DNA of 6,370 bases. It comes from an uncultured beta proteobacterium (GTDB taxonomy: Bacteria > Pseudomonadota > Gammaproteobacteria > Burkholderiales > Burkholderiaceae_C). Below the pieces are notes generated by a model. That model had not been told where the DNA came from, made no database searches, and saw nothing but the letters and a program-made list of their open reading frames with translations. Location of the stretch: contig CAJBVC010000082.1 in the NCBI GenBank assembly GCA_903958915.1, positions 1 through 6,370 on the forward strand, written 5' to 3'. Position 1 is the first letter of the stretch. Each line of letters opens with the position of its first letter. The translations under genes were made by a program, and so were the position numbers. Positions 1 to 6,370 of the stretch are shown piece by piece.

Positions 1-305
1 ACCTGCATCTTCGGGTCGATAAACATGCGTGAGCCTGGCATCTTCCAGGCGCGCTCGCTTACCGGCAATGTCTGCTTCAAGTCCAGTTTCTTGCTGCGCA
101 GGGCGTCGAAAACAAGGTAAGCGGTCATCAGCTTGGTCAGGGACGCGGGTTCGACCGCCATTTCCATGTCCTTGGAGGCCAGGATCTGATTGGCGGTCAC
201 ATCCATCAGCAGGTAGGCGCGGGCCGCCACCTCGGGCGGTTGGACCGTCTGCGCGCCCGCGGCCATGCACATGAACGCTACGACGGCAGCAAAAAAAGGT
301 TTCAT
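1..305 (-). CDS. dacC: D-alanyl-D-alanine carboxypeptidase (PBP5/6 family), N-terminal part
   Basis: The frame starts at ATG 305-303 and stays open to the left edge, giving 101 complete codons. The family removes the terminal D-Ala from peptidoglycan pentapeptides in the periplasm. Residues 1-19 look like a signal peptide (MKPFFAAVVAFMCMAAGA), followed by a mature start near QTVQPPEVAARAYLL. Residues 51-60 read VEPASLTKLM, which contains the active-site SxxK motif (S55, K58) of low-molecular-weight penicillin-binding proteins. Further on, GSRMFID matches the usual PBP5/6 segment after the catalytic helix. The SxN and KTG motifs and the C-terminal membrane anchor lie outside the window. No clear Shine-Dalgarno sequence precedes the start. 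It lies 84 bp downstream of the ferredoxin gene on the same strand and may be read from that operon or from its own promoter. The dacA/dacC distinction cannot be made here; the family call is firm, the symbol is not. Confidence 0.93.
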   Translation of the reverse strand, partial: MKPFFAAVVAFMCMAAGAQTVQPPEVAARAYLLMDVTANQILASKDMEMAVEPASLTKLMTAYLVFDALRSKKLDLKQTLPVSERAWKMPGSRMFIDPKMQ

Positions 306-389
306 GGGATGTACGTCAATCTACAGACTCCGGCGAGCGGAGATCAAAGGGGGAGAGTTTAGCGAAGGGCGACCGTGAAGGCGTGCGTT

Positions 390-740
390 TCAACGCCCCA
401 GATGCGCAGGCACCAACAACCGCTCCACAACCTTGCCGTTCTTTAGATGAGAATCCACGATTTCGTCGATGTCACCGTTATCAACGTAGGTGTACCAGAC
501 GCCCTCCGGGTACACCACGGCGACCGGTCCTGCGGCGCAGCGGTCCAGGCAACCCGCCTTATTCACACGTACCTGCCCCGGGCCTGACAGGCCGGCCTCC
601 TTGACCCGTTTTTTGCAGTGGTCAAATCCCTCCTGCGCATGGTGTTGCGCACAACACGCCTCCCCGGCTTTGCGCTCGTTCAAGCAGAAAAAGATGTGGC
701 GTGGGTAGTAACTCGAAGGACTGTTGGATGTTGCATTCAT
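390..740 (-). CDS. (2Fe-2S) ferredoxin domain protein, thioredoxin-like fold
   Basis: A 116-residue soluble protein resembling the thioredoxin-fold [2Fe-2S] ferredoxins (NuoE-like and Aquifex Fd4-like). The pattern is C19 in HIFFCLN, then C29/C30 in EACCAQH about ten residues later, then C64 and C68 in AGCLDRC followed by AAGPVAVVYPEGVWY. C19, C30 (or C29), C64 and C68 are the likely cluster ligands; C42 is an extra cysteine. Family members bind one [2Fe-2S] cluster and carry electrons, but the partner of this stand-alone type is generally unknown. The start overlaps the stop of the upstream VanZ-family gene as ATGA (740-737). No good ribosome binding site is visible, so translational coupling is likely. 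The length is normal for the family. The fold call is strong, but the physiological role is not shown by the sequence. Confidence 0.92.
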   Translation of the reverse strand: MNATSNSPSSYYPRHIFFCLNERKAGEACCAQHHAQEGFDHCKKRVKEAGLSGPGQVRVNKAGCLDRCAAGPVAVVYPEGVWYTYVDNGDIDEIVDSHLKNGKVVERLLVPAHLGR

Positions 741-1840
741 GCGTCGATTCTAGTTTTGCTGTCGGAGCGCCCTAACTGCAGCAGCACGTAGATGAGCGCA
801 GCGTAGGGCCACAGCCAGCCCAGCCACTGGGCCAAGCCGTGAAACCGGATGAACCTGCCCTGCTCCCACGCTTGCAGTGTCTGTGCAAAATACGGGCTCT
901 CAGGCGCCTGATTAAGCAGGCTGAGGTACACCCCCAACGCCAGCAACAATAGCGCTGCGCTTGATCTCCACGACACCAGCGACAGCGCAAGGGAAATCAC
1001 CACGCACAGTGCCACACCCAGTATTGCGGGTGTGCCCAACCATGCCCACGCATGGGCGGGTCCCCAACTCAGCGCTGCCGAGAGCGCCGTTGCAGCTACG
1101 CCAAGCATAGTGATTCCACCTACCAGCCAGAGACGGCGCCGCATGGAACGCACGACGCAAAATCCCAACAGACAAGGAATCAGGAGCCCGAGAAACACGC
1201 ACACCATTTCCGCCCCCGACCCCAGCGGCGTCAAAGGTGTTGTGCGTTGCGGTAACCACGAGGCGAAATCTGTTCCCGCCAATTGCTGTGTCAGGACTTC
1301 TTCCAAGCGCGACTGGATCTGACCCAGCCCAAACGGCACTGCAGCCGGGAACATCAGCGCCACCGGCCAGGTCGCCAGCAGCACCATGCCGCCACGTGAC
1401 TGCTCGACAAACCAGCGCGCGCGCAACCGACTCCAGCGCCGGATCACTCCCCAGTGGTCCAACACAAGGGTCGCGAGTGCACCCACCGCTGCGCCAGCTG
1501 CATTGAGCAGCAGGTCTTCGCGTGATGCCACACGCGATGGCAAGTAGCTTTGCAGTGCTTCCAACGTGAACGAAAGCACCGCACATACCAGCACCGGGAC
1601 CAGCGCAGCGTGGCGTCGTCGGGCACGCAAAACACTGAGCGCCAGCAAGGCCCCAAGGGGTACATAACCCGCCAGATTGATGGCCACATCAAAGCCCGTC
1701 CAGTAACGCGGCCACGGGGCAACCAGAAACCCCCAGGGAAGCAAACCCTGATCGCGCCAACCCGAAAACGGGTAGAGACTGGCGTACACAATCAGCGCCA
1801 CATAGGCCAGTGCCAGGGGGGAAGCCGATGTTTTGTGCAT
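737..1840 (-). CDS. VanZ-family integral membrane protein
   Basis: A 367-residue, strongly hydrophobic protein with about ten predicted membrane segments, near residues 8-25, 52-72, 78-96, 110-127, 150-170, 210-230, 237-257, 264-288, 292-309 and 335-355. The first four carry the VanZ-like signature: D51, N55, G58 and P61-L-G63 in DVAINLAGYVPLG; E94 and Q97 in LEALQSYLPSR; and D109, N113 and G116 in EDLLLNAAGAAVG. Family knowledge: VanZ gives low-level teicoplanin resistance in enterococci, but most proteobacterial members have no known function, so antibiotic resistance should not be inferred. The C-terminal half (about 150-367) extends well beyond the VanZ core and was not recognised. The 3' end overlaps the ferredoxin start by ATGA. 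An intrinsic terminator sits immediately upstream of the ATG with no clear Shine-Dalgarno sequence, so translation may be weak or controlled. Confidence 0.88.
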   Translation of the reverse strand: MHKTSASPLALAYVALIVYASLYPFSGWRDQGLLPWGFLVAPWPRYWTGFDVAINLAGYVPLGALLALSVLRARRRHAALVPVLVCAVLSFTLEALQSYLPSRVASREDLLLNAAGAAVGALATLVLDHWGVIRRWSRLRARWFVEQSRGGMVLLATWPVALMFPAAVPFGLGQIQSRLEEVLTQQLAGTDFASWLPQRTTPLTPLGSGAEMVCVFLGLLIPCLLGFCVVRSMRRRLWLVGGITMLGVAATALSAALSWGPAHAWAWLGTPAILGVALCVVISLALSLVSWRSSAALLLLALGVYLSLLNQAPESPYFAQTLQAWEQGRFIRFHGLAQWLGWLWPYAALIYVLLQLGRSDSKTRIDA

Positions 1841-1843
1841 TGC

Positions 1844-1872
1844 AAAAAAAACCCCAGCACAAGGGCTGGGGT
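1844..1872 (-). terminator. Rho-independent terminator, minus strand
   Basis: On the minus strand a perfect 8-bp stem (arms ACCCCAGC and GCTGGGGT, at 1872-1865 and 1858-1851) encloses a 6-nt loop (CCTTGT). It runs straight into eight T residues (1851-1844; the first T is also the last stem base). The U-tract ends 3 nt before the ATG of the VanZ-family gene at 1840. It therefore cannot terminate that gene; it must end a transcript coming from 1873-2127, or act as an attenuator. On the plus strand the hairpin is not followed by a T-run, so it works in one direction only. Confidence 0.82.
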
Positions 1873-1943
1873 GGTAAGCCTATTTGCTGTCACACATCAA
1901 GGCCCCGCTCAGGGAGGAAAAGCGGGAGGTAGCAAGCTACCCG
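1844..1943 (-). ncRNA. Candidate small RNA (or attenuated leader of the VanZ-ferredoxin operon)
   Basis: Reading right to left, about 100 nt lie between a promoter-like pair and an intrinsic terminator with no open reading frame of note. Three stem-loops can be drawn by eye. The first is GGUAG, CUUG loop, CUACC (1941-1928). The second has arms CCCGCU and AGCGGG (1926-1921 with 1909-1904), and its 11-nt loop UUUCCUCCCUG contains CCUCC, complementary to Shine-Dalgarno sequences. The third is the terminator. Between the second and third is a stretch that looks single-stranded, near 1900-1873. This layout resembles Hfq-dependent small RNAs. Nothing matched a named RNA family that I recognise; 6S RNA, 4.5S RNA, tmRNA and common riboswitches were considered. 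The alternative is a 5' leader of the VanZ-family gene controlled by premature termination. Transcription itself is inferred. Confidence 0.45.
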
Positions 1944-1949
1944 GCATGA

Positions 1950-1978
1950 AATATAGCAACACTTTTACCAACCTGCAA
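1950..1978 (-). promoter_or_regulatory. Sigma70-like promoter for the candidate small RNA / VanZ operon
   Basis: On the minus strand a -35-like TTGCAG (1978-1973) is separated by exactly 17 bp from a -10 TATATT (1955-1950). The -10 differs from the consensus at one position, while the -35 keeps only TTG. Initiation would fall near 1944-1942, just before the GGGTAGC that opens the first hairpin. This fit between promoter spacing and the start of RNA structure is the main support. It is the best promoter-like pair I found on this strand of the gap. Confidence 0.45.
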
Positions 1979-2067
1979 CCTATTTCTTGCGTGCGTAGAC
2001 CAATTGCCTAGACAAGCTGTCGCCAACTTTACAAAAAGCAGCTCTTTGGAGGACTCAGGACGCATGA

Positions 2068-3203
<1,136 letters not shown>

Positions 3204-3212
3204 TTCGGCTGC

Positions 3213-3218
3213 GAGGAG
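3213..3218 (+). promoter_or_regulatory. Ribosome binding site of corA
   Basis: GAGGAG lies 4 nt before the ATG at 3223. It is the clearest Shine-Dalgarno sequence in the window and supports this start. It falls just outside the repeat-flanked structure, so translation of corA should not be blocked by that hairpin. Confidence 0.7.
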
Positions 3219-3222
3219 TTCC

Positions 3223-4329
3223 ATGCGCATATTCAGCATAGCGAACGGCAACGTGGTTGAAAGTGCCGATCTCCAGACACTAACGGCCGCAGGACCGCCC
3301 ACCCAGGGATTTGTCTGGGTGGCGTGTGTGCGCGACGAGTTTGAAGCGACGCAGGTACAGATGCAGGCCATGCTGCAGTCGCATTGCGGCCACCAGTTGG
3401 TGGACCTGCACATCTCCGACCTGCTCAACCGGCAACTGCCCTCGCATTACGACTACACGTCACAGTACGACGTTCTGGTGTTCAGACGGCTGGCGGCGGG
3501 CGCCTGGCAGGACCAACCCGATCCGGCTTCCGTACCGACCCGCGGTGGCCCTCCCATTCTGCGACGCATTGACACCAGTCCGGTTGGTTTTGTCGTTTTT
3601 GACCGCGTTCTTTTGACAGTACACCCGGCGGACTGCACTGTACGCGACACCTACGCGACCAAACTACTGCAGGCCGCCCATGCCGACAACCGTGTTGCTG
3701 GTGTGCGTTTGCCGGCCAGTCCAGCCGACATGATGCTGCGCATCGTCAACCTGATGGTCGACGGGTTTCTGGAGCTGCGCAGGGAGCTCACGCACCAGCT
3801 GGATCACTGGCAAAGCGAACTGCTCAACCCGAAGACGCGCTTCAACAATTGGGCCTCGCTGCTCGAAGCGCGCCTGTCGCTGCACCACCTCGATGAGATC
3901 TGTGAAGACCAGCGTGCCGCGGTGCAGGACTGGATCGAGGCCATCAAAACCTGGCCCGATACCAGCGTCCCCGCAGAGCAGCGCGACCGCGACCTGCTGC
4001 AGGTGCGCAGCCGCGATGTGCTCGAACATATCGAACGTGTGGTGCACCACGTGCGCCGCCTCGAGCAAAGTGCCGAAACTGCCGTGCAAATGCATTTCAG
4101 CGTACAGGGCAGTCGCACCAATGACATCATGCGCACGCTCACGGTGCTTACTGCCATCTTCTTGCCATTGAACCTCATTACCGGCTTTTTCGGGATGAAC
4201 TTCGACGCCCTGCCGTTGATTCACCAACAATCTGGCGTTTTTTGGGCGATGGGGACCATGGTGACGATCGCACTGACCCTGATCATCTTTTTCTGGCGCA
4301 AGCGTTATCTGGCGCGTTCGGGGCGCTAG
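3223..4329 (+). CDS. corA: CorA-family magnesium transporter
   Basis: A 368-residue inner-membrane divalent cation channel. The soluble N-terminal domain (about 1-180) has the conserved DLLNRQLPSHYDYTSQYDVLVF at 66-87. A long helical stretch follows (about 180-300), forming the funnel. Two membrane segments lie at about 304-323 and 338-357. The signature GMN is at 324-326 at the end of the first membrane helix, within LITGFFGMNFDALPLI, and the basic C-terminal tail is WRKRYLARSGR. Family members form pentamers that admit Mg2+ (also Co2+ and Ni2+) and close when cytoplasmic Mg2+ binds the funnel. GMN favours CorA over the zinc exporter ZntB, though it does not fix the ion. It starts 69 bp after hemB on the same strand, behind a good ribosome binding site, so co-transcription is plausible. 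HemB here is of the Mg2+-dependent type, which makes the pairing of interest. Confidence 0.93.
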   Translation: MRIFSIANGNVVESADLQTLTAAGPPTQGFVWVACVRDEFEATQVQMQAMLQSHCGHQLVDLHISDLLNRQLPSHYDYTSQYDVLVFRRLAAGAWQDQPDPASVPTRGGPPILRRIDTSPVGFVVFDRVLLTVHPADCTVRDTYATKLLQAAHADNRVAGVRLPASPADMMLRIVNLMVDGFLELRRELTHQLDHWQSELLNPKTRFNNWASLLEARLSLHHLDEICEDQRAAVQDWIEAIKTWPDTSVPAEQRDRDLLQVRSRDVLEHIERVVHHVRRLEQSAETAVQMHFSVQGSRTNDIMRTLTVLTAIFLPLNLITGFFGMNFDALPLIHQQSGVFWAMGTMVTIALTLIIFFWRKRYLARSGR

Positions 4330-4353
4330 TCGCGATGTAACAGTGGCGAAGGC

Positions 4354-4401
4354 ATGGAAGCATCTTCAACCCTGGCCCACGCTCGACACATATATCCATG
4401 A
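4354..4401 (+). other. Possible 15-codon leader ORF before the GNAT gene
   Basis: ATG at 4354 opens a frame encoding MEASSTLAHARHIYP. Its TGA (4399-4401) overlaps the ATG of the acetyltransferase gene as ATGA. The acetyltransferase start itself has no recognisable Shine-Dalgarno sequence, so coupled re-initiation would explain how it is translated. However, the mini-ORF also has only a weak, badly spaced purine run (GAAGG) before it. Chance is quite possible at this length. Confidence 0.2.
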
Positions 4402-4826
4402 AAACCATCCCGGCCATCAGTTTTTATGACTCCGGCACTTCCGGCGCGGATGCCCTGGTCGTTGACGAGGGACTGAGCAAGGCCAACGACGAAGCTGCTC
4501 CCCTGCACGAGGTCCAGCCGATCGCGTGCTACGCCAAAGACAGTGTTGCGGTGGTCTTGGGCGGCGCCATTGGGCGGCGCTGGGGGCCTTGTGCCGAATT
4601 GCAGCAACTCTGGGTCCACGAGAGCCACCGCCGATGCGGCATCGGGTCCGCCTTACTGAGTGCGTTTGAAGAGCGTGCCCAATCACATGGTTGCAGCTCC
4701 GTTTTTCTTGAAACCTTCTCGTTCCAGGCACCGCACCTGTACCTGGCGCAGGGCTATCAAATTGCCTACGAGAACCGTCTTTTCCCGCACGGCATTGTCA
4801 AGTTTCACATGGTCAAAAAGCTTTAA
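4398..4826 (+). CDS. GNAT-family N-acetyltransferase
   Basis: A 142-residue cytoplasmic protein of the Gcn5-related acetyltransferase fold, which transfers acetyl from acetyl-CoA to an amine. Motif A is clear: strand ELQQLWVHESHR (67-78), then the pyrophosphate-binding loop R78-R-C-G81-I-G83 and helix SALLSAFEERAQSHG. Motif B follows as VFLETFSFQAPHLYLAQGYQ (102-121), with the usual Y of LYLAQGY near the active site. The C-terminal NRLFPHGIVKFHMVKKL is typical of small stand-alone members. The substrate cannot be inferred. No in-frame start exists upstream before a stop at 4338, so ATG 4398 is the start. It lies 68 bp after corA on the same strand and converges on the GST gene across an 85-bp gap in which I see no convincing terminator. 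Confidence 0.9.
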   Translation: MKTIPAISFYDSGTSGADALVVDEGLSKANDEAAPLHEVQPIACYAKDSVAVVLGGAIGRRWGPCAELQQLWVHESHRRCGIGSALLSAFEERAQSHGCSSVFLETFSFQAPHLYLAQGYQIAYENRLFPHGIVKFHMVKKL

Positions 4827-4911
4827 AGCGCAAAACGACCAAACCAGGACTAGAAAATTTCGAACGGCTCTTTTCCCGATCGTGCGGCCCGCATTGCAGG
4901 CACCACCGCGC

Positions 4912-5562
4912 TCAAACAAATGGCGCAACCAGCCCCTCGCGTGCCAGCACACGCTGGGTCGCCGGTCGCGCGAGCATGCGCTGCAGGTACGCCCCCAGGT
5001 TCGGTAACGACCGGGCCGGGCGCGTGCTGAAGTTGCGGGTCCAGCGGCACAGGGTAAAGACATAAGGGTCCAGCGCCGTAAACGCTTCGCCCATAAACCA
5101 CGGACCACCGTGGCGGGCTAGTTCGGCGTCCAGTTGGTCCAGCAGGCCCCCGACTTTCATTTGCGCCTGTGCCTTGACCTCGGCCGCACCAGCGATGTTG
5201 CCCTCTGCCACCCAGCGCTCCGGATAGAAGTAGACGATCAGGCTGGTCTGTAACGCATTGGTCAGCCACACCAACCACTTATAGAAATGCGCACGGGCAG
5301 CTGTTCCCGGCGGCGGTGCCAGGTGCTTGTCTGGATAGGCATCGCACAGGTGCAGACAGATGGCGGCCGTTTCGTACAGCACCAGGTCGCCATCGGTGAG
5401 CGCGGGCAGCAGTCCGTTGGGGTTGAGTTGCAGGTAGGCGGCAGACTTGTGGGCGTCGGCTGCGCGGTCCACCAACATCAGTTCGAAAGGCACACCCAGT
5501 TCTTCCAGCACGAGGTGGGGGATCATGCTGGCGGTGCTGGGGTAGTAGTGCAGTTGCATCAT
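4912..5562 (-). CDS. Glutathione S-transferase family protein
   Basis: A 216-residue cytosolic GST fold. The N-terminal thioredoxin-like domain (1 to about 80) begins [21 protein letters not shown], contains the cis-proline in [10 protein letters not shown] (P53), and has the glutathione gamma-glutamyl-binding pair E64-T65 in [11 protein letters not shown]. The helical C-terminal domain (about 88-216) carries the N-capping box T162-A-L-D165 in FTALDPYVF. The beta-class catalytic cysteine position is not a cysteine here; S9, T10 or S12 are candidates for a serine-type or non-catalytic member. The substrate is unknown. The first ATG (5562) overlaps the amidohydrolase stop as ATGA; ATG 5559 is an alternative one codon later. 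The ATGA overlap and a weak GGGA upstream favour the first. It is probably co-translated with the amidohydrolase. Confidence 0.92.
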   Translation of the reverse strand: MMQLHYYPSTASMIPHLVLEELGVPFELMLVDRAADAHKSAAYLQLNPNGLLPALTDGDLVLYETAAICLHLCDAYPDKHLAPPPGTAARAHFYKWLVWLTNALQTSLIVYFYPERWVAEGNIAGAAEVKAQAQMKVGGLLDQLDAELARHGGPWFMGEAFTALDPYVFTLCRWTRNFSTRPARSLPNLGAYLQRMLARPATQRVLAREGLVAPFV

Positions 5563-6370
5563 GGTTTATTCCCATTGTGTGGCACACCGAAGAGCCGCGC
5601 GCCATTGTTCCATGCGATGTTGCTGGCCACCTCGGGCGGCAGGTCGCCCAGCCACGCACGGTATCCCTTCATAAGTTCATCGTAATACAGCCAGCGCTGG
5701 TTGACCCAGGTATCTGACCCAATCAGGAACCGTGTCGGGTACTTGAGTAGTAACGCACGCCACTCTGGGCAGAGCCGCTCGCCGCCCTGGGCATCCGGGC
5801 AGGTCAGCCCGGGGCGGTAGGAAAGTTCGCCCATCAGCAGGGGATACCGCGCCAGCAAGGCGTCAACCCGCGCCACAGACGCGCCGCCAATCCCGGTATG
5901 CGCCCAGATCAAACGGGTGCGCTGGCCCTGGGAAGGGGTGTGCGCCATCAGCAGGTCAATCGCCACGTCATCCACATGGGCCAGTATGGCCAGCCCCTTC
6001 TCTTCTGCAAATACCATCAGCTTTCTGGCAATGGCGCCATTGGCGTTGGCGCTGTCGTACAGATGAAATTCACCGATGCCCCGATACGGTCCGCTGGCCG
6101 TTCCCTGGGCAAACTCGGTCTGCACCATGGCAAAAATGGACTCGTCTTTGAACCAGCTGTCGTAATCGGCACGGTTGCGATACAGGCGGATGAAGGGAAC
6201 CAAAGTGACGCCTGCATCACGCGTCTCAATGCTTGCCGCCAGCAGTTTGGTGCCGTCATTGGGGCGCGAGTTGGACACGACGGCACGCACGCCATTGCGC
6301 TGCATACGGGCCAGCACGTCGGCCACCGGGTGCGGTCCCGCTTGGCCGTTCCAGGCTTCCTGGTTGTAGT
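5559..6370 (-). CDS. Amidohydrolase family protein (TIM-barrel metal hydrolase), N-terminus beyond the window
   Basis: The frame is open from the right edge (first full codon 6368-6366, reading YNQEAWNG) to a TGA at 5561-5559, giving 269 visible residues. It resembles Amidohydro_2-type hydrolases. IGEFHLYD (E100 of the visible part), ILAHVDD (H131), [10 protein letters not shown] (H157) and [12 protein letters not shown] (D219) lie in the order of the metal-ligand and catalytic positions of the superfamily. The C-terminal [13 protein letters not shown] is the usual closing motif. The DxHxH-type motif at the first strand should lie just past the right edge. A GTG at 6326 could start a shorter protein but would remove the first strand, so the longer frame is preferred. 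[11 protein letters not shown], at about 190-200 of the visible part, is a cysteine-bounded insertion. The stop overlaps the downstream GST start by ATGA. The substrate is not determinable. Confidence 0.88.
   Translation of the reverse strand, partial: YNQEAWNGQAGPHPVADVLARMQRNGVRAVVSNSRPNDGTKLLAASIETRDAGVTLVPFIRLYRNRADYDSWFKDESIFAMVQTEFAQGTASGPYRGIGEFHLYDSANANGAIARKLMVFAEEKGLAILAHVDDVAIDLLMAHTPSQGQRTRLIWAHTGIGGASVARVDALLARYPLLMGELSYRPGLTCPDAQGGERLCPEWRALLLKYPTRFLIGSDTWVNQRWLYYDELMKGYRAWLGDLPPEVASNIAWNNGARLFGVPHNGNKP

Noticed and set aside
330..348. Small hairpin CTCCG/CGGAG upstream of the carboxypeptidase gene
   Set aside because: Only 5 bp with no T-run on either strand. It is not convincing as a terminator or operator.
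912..1586. 224-codon frame on the minus strand inside the VanZ-family gene
   Set aside because: Same strand, alternate frame, no coherent hydrophobic pattern or motif. The 367-residue frame carries the VanZ signature.
1550..2011. 153-codon plus-strand frame running from the VanZ-family gene into the intergenic region
   Set aside because: Mostly antisense to the VanZ-family gene. It runs through the terminator and the candidate small RNA, is rich in Arg, Gln and Pro, and has no known domain.
1844..2025. 6S RNA (ssrS) as the identity of the minus-strand RNA
   Set aside because: I could not draw a long closing helix with a central bubble over about 180 nt, and the intrinsic terminator plus short multi-hairpin layout does not fit 6S RNA.
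3664..4230. 188-codon open frame antisense to corA
   Set aside because: A composition shadow of the clearly functional corA reading frame with no domain signature.
4827..4911. Terminator between the convergent acetyltransferase and GST genes
   Set aside because: Only short stems with impractically small loops (around TGCGGCCCGCA) could be drawn, and none is followed by a T-run.
5559..6326. GTG start of the amidohydrolase at 6326
   Set aside because: The frame stays open to the window edge, and the upstream residues (YNQEAWNG and following) look like authentic family sequence. The shorter start would delete the first barrel strand.

Overview
The window looks like a chromosomal segment of a betaproteobacterium, most likely Burkholderiales and Comamonadaceae/Rhodoferax-like. 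The evidence is the high-GC coding sequence, the cysteine-free (Mg-type) HemB, and the protein flavour of the CorA, VanZ-family and ferredoxin genes. This placement is inferred from familiarity with the families, not from a search. No phage, transposase, CRISPR array, tRNA or rRNA is visible.

Left block, minus strand (1-1840): a ten-helix VanZ-family membrane protein (1840-737) overlaps a small thioredoxin-fold [2Fe-2S] ferredoxin (740-390) by ATGA. After an 84-bp gap comes the N-terminal third of a D-alanyl-D-alanine carboxypeptidase (PBP5/6 type), which runs off the left edge.

Divergent intergenic region (1841-2127): this is the most interesting non-coding stretch. On the minus strand it holds a promoter-like pair (TTGCAG, 17 bp, TATATT). 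This is followed by about 100 nt with two hairpins and then a perfect intrinsic terminator whose U-tract ends only 3 nt before the VanZ-family start codon. It reads as an undescribed small RNA gene, or as an attenuated leader of the VanZ-ferredoxin operon. The second hairpin would present a CCUCC (anti-Shine-Dalgarno) sequence in its loop.

Central block, plus strand (2128-4826): hemB (porphobilinogen synthase, tetrapyrrole synthesis), a CorA-family Mg2+ transporter and a GNAT acetyltransferase. The hemB stop codon lies inside a short repeat-flanked inverted structure that fills most of the hemB-corA gap. HemB of this type uses Mg2+, so the hemB-corA adjacency is functionally suggestive but may be chance. 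A 15-codon mini-ORF ends with ATGA on the GNAT start.

Right block, minus strand (6370-4912): an amidohydrolase (TIM-barrel, Amidohydro_2-like) enters from beyond the right edge. It is ATGA-coupled to a glutathione S-transferase-like protein, and the two probably form a small operon that converges on the GNAT gene.
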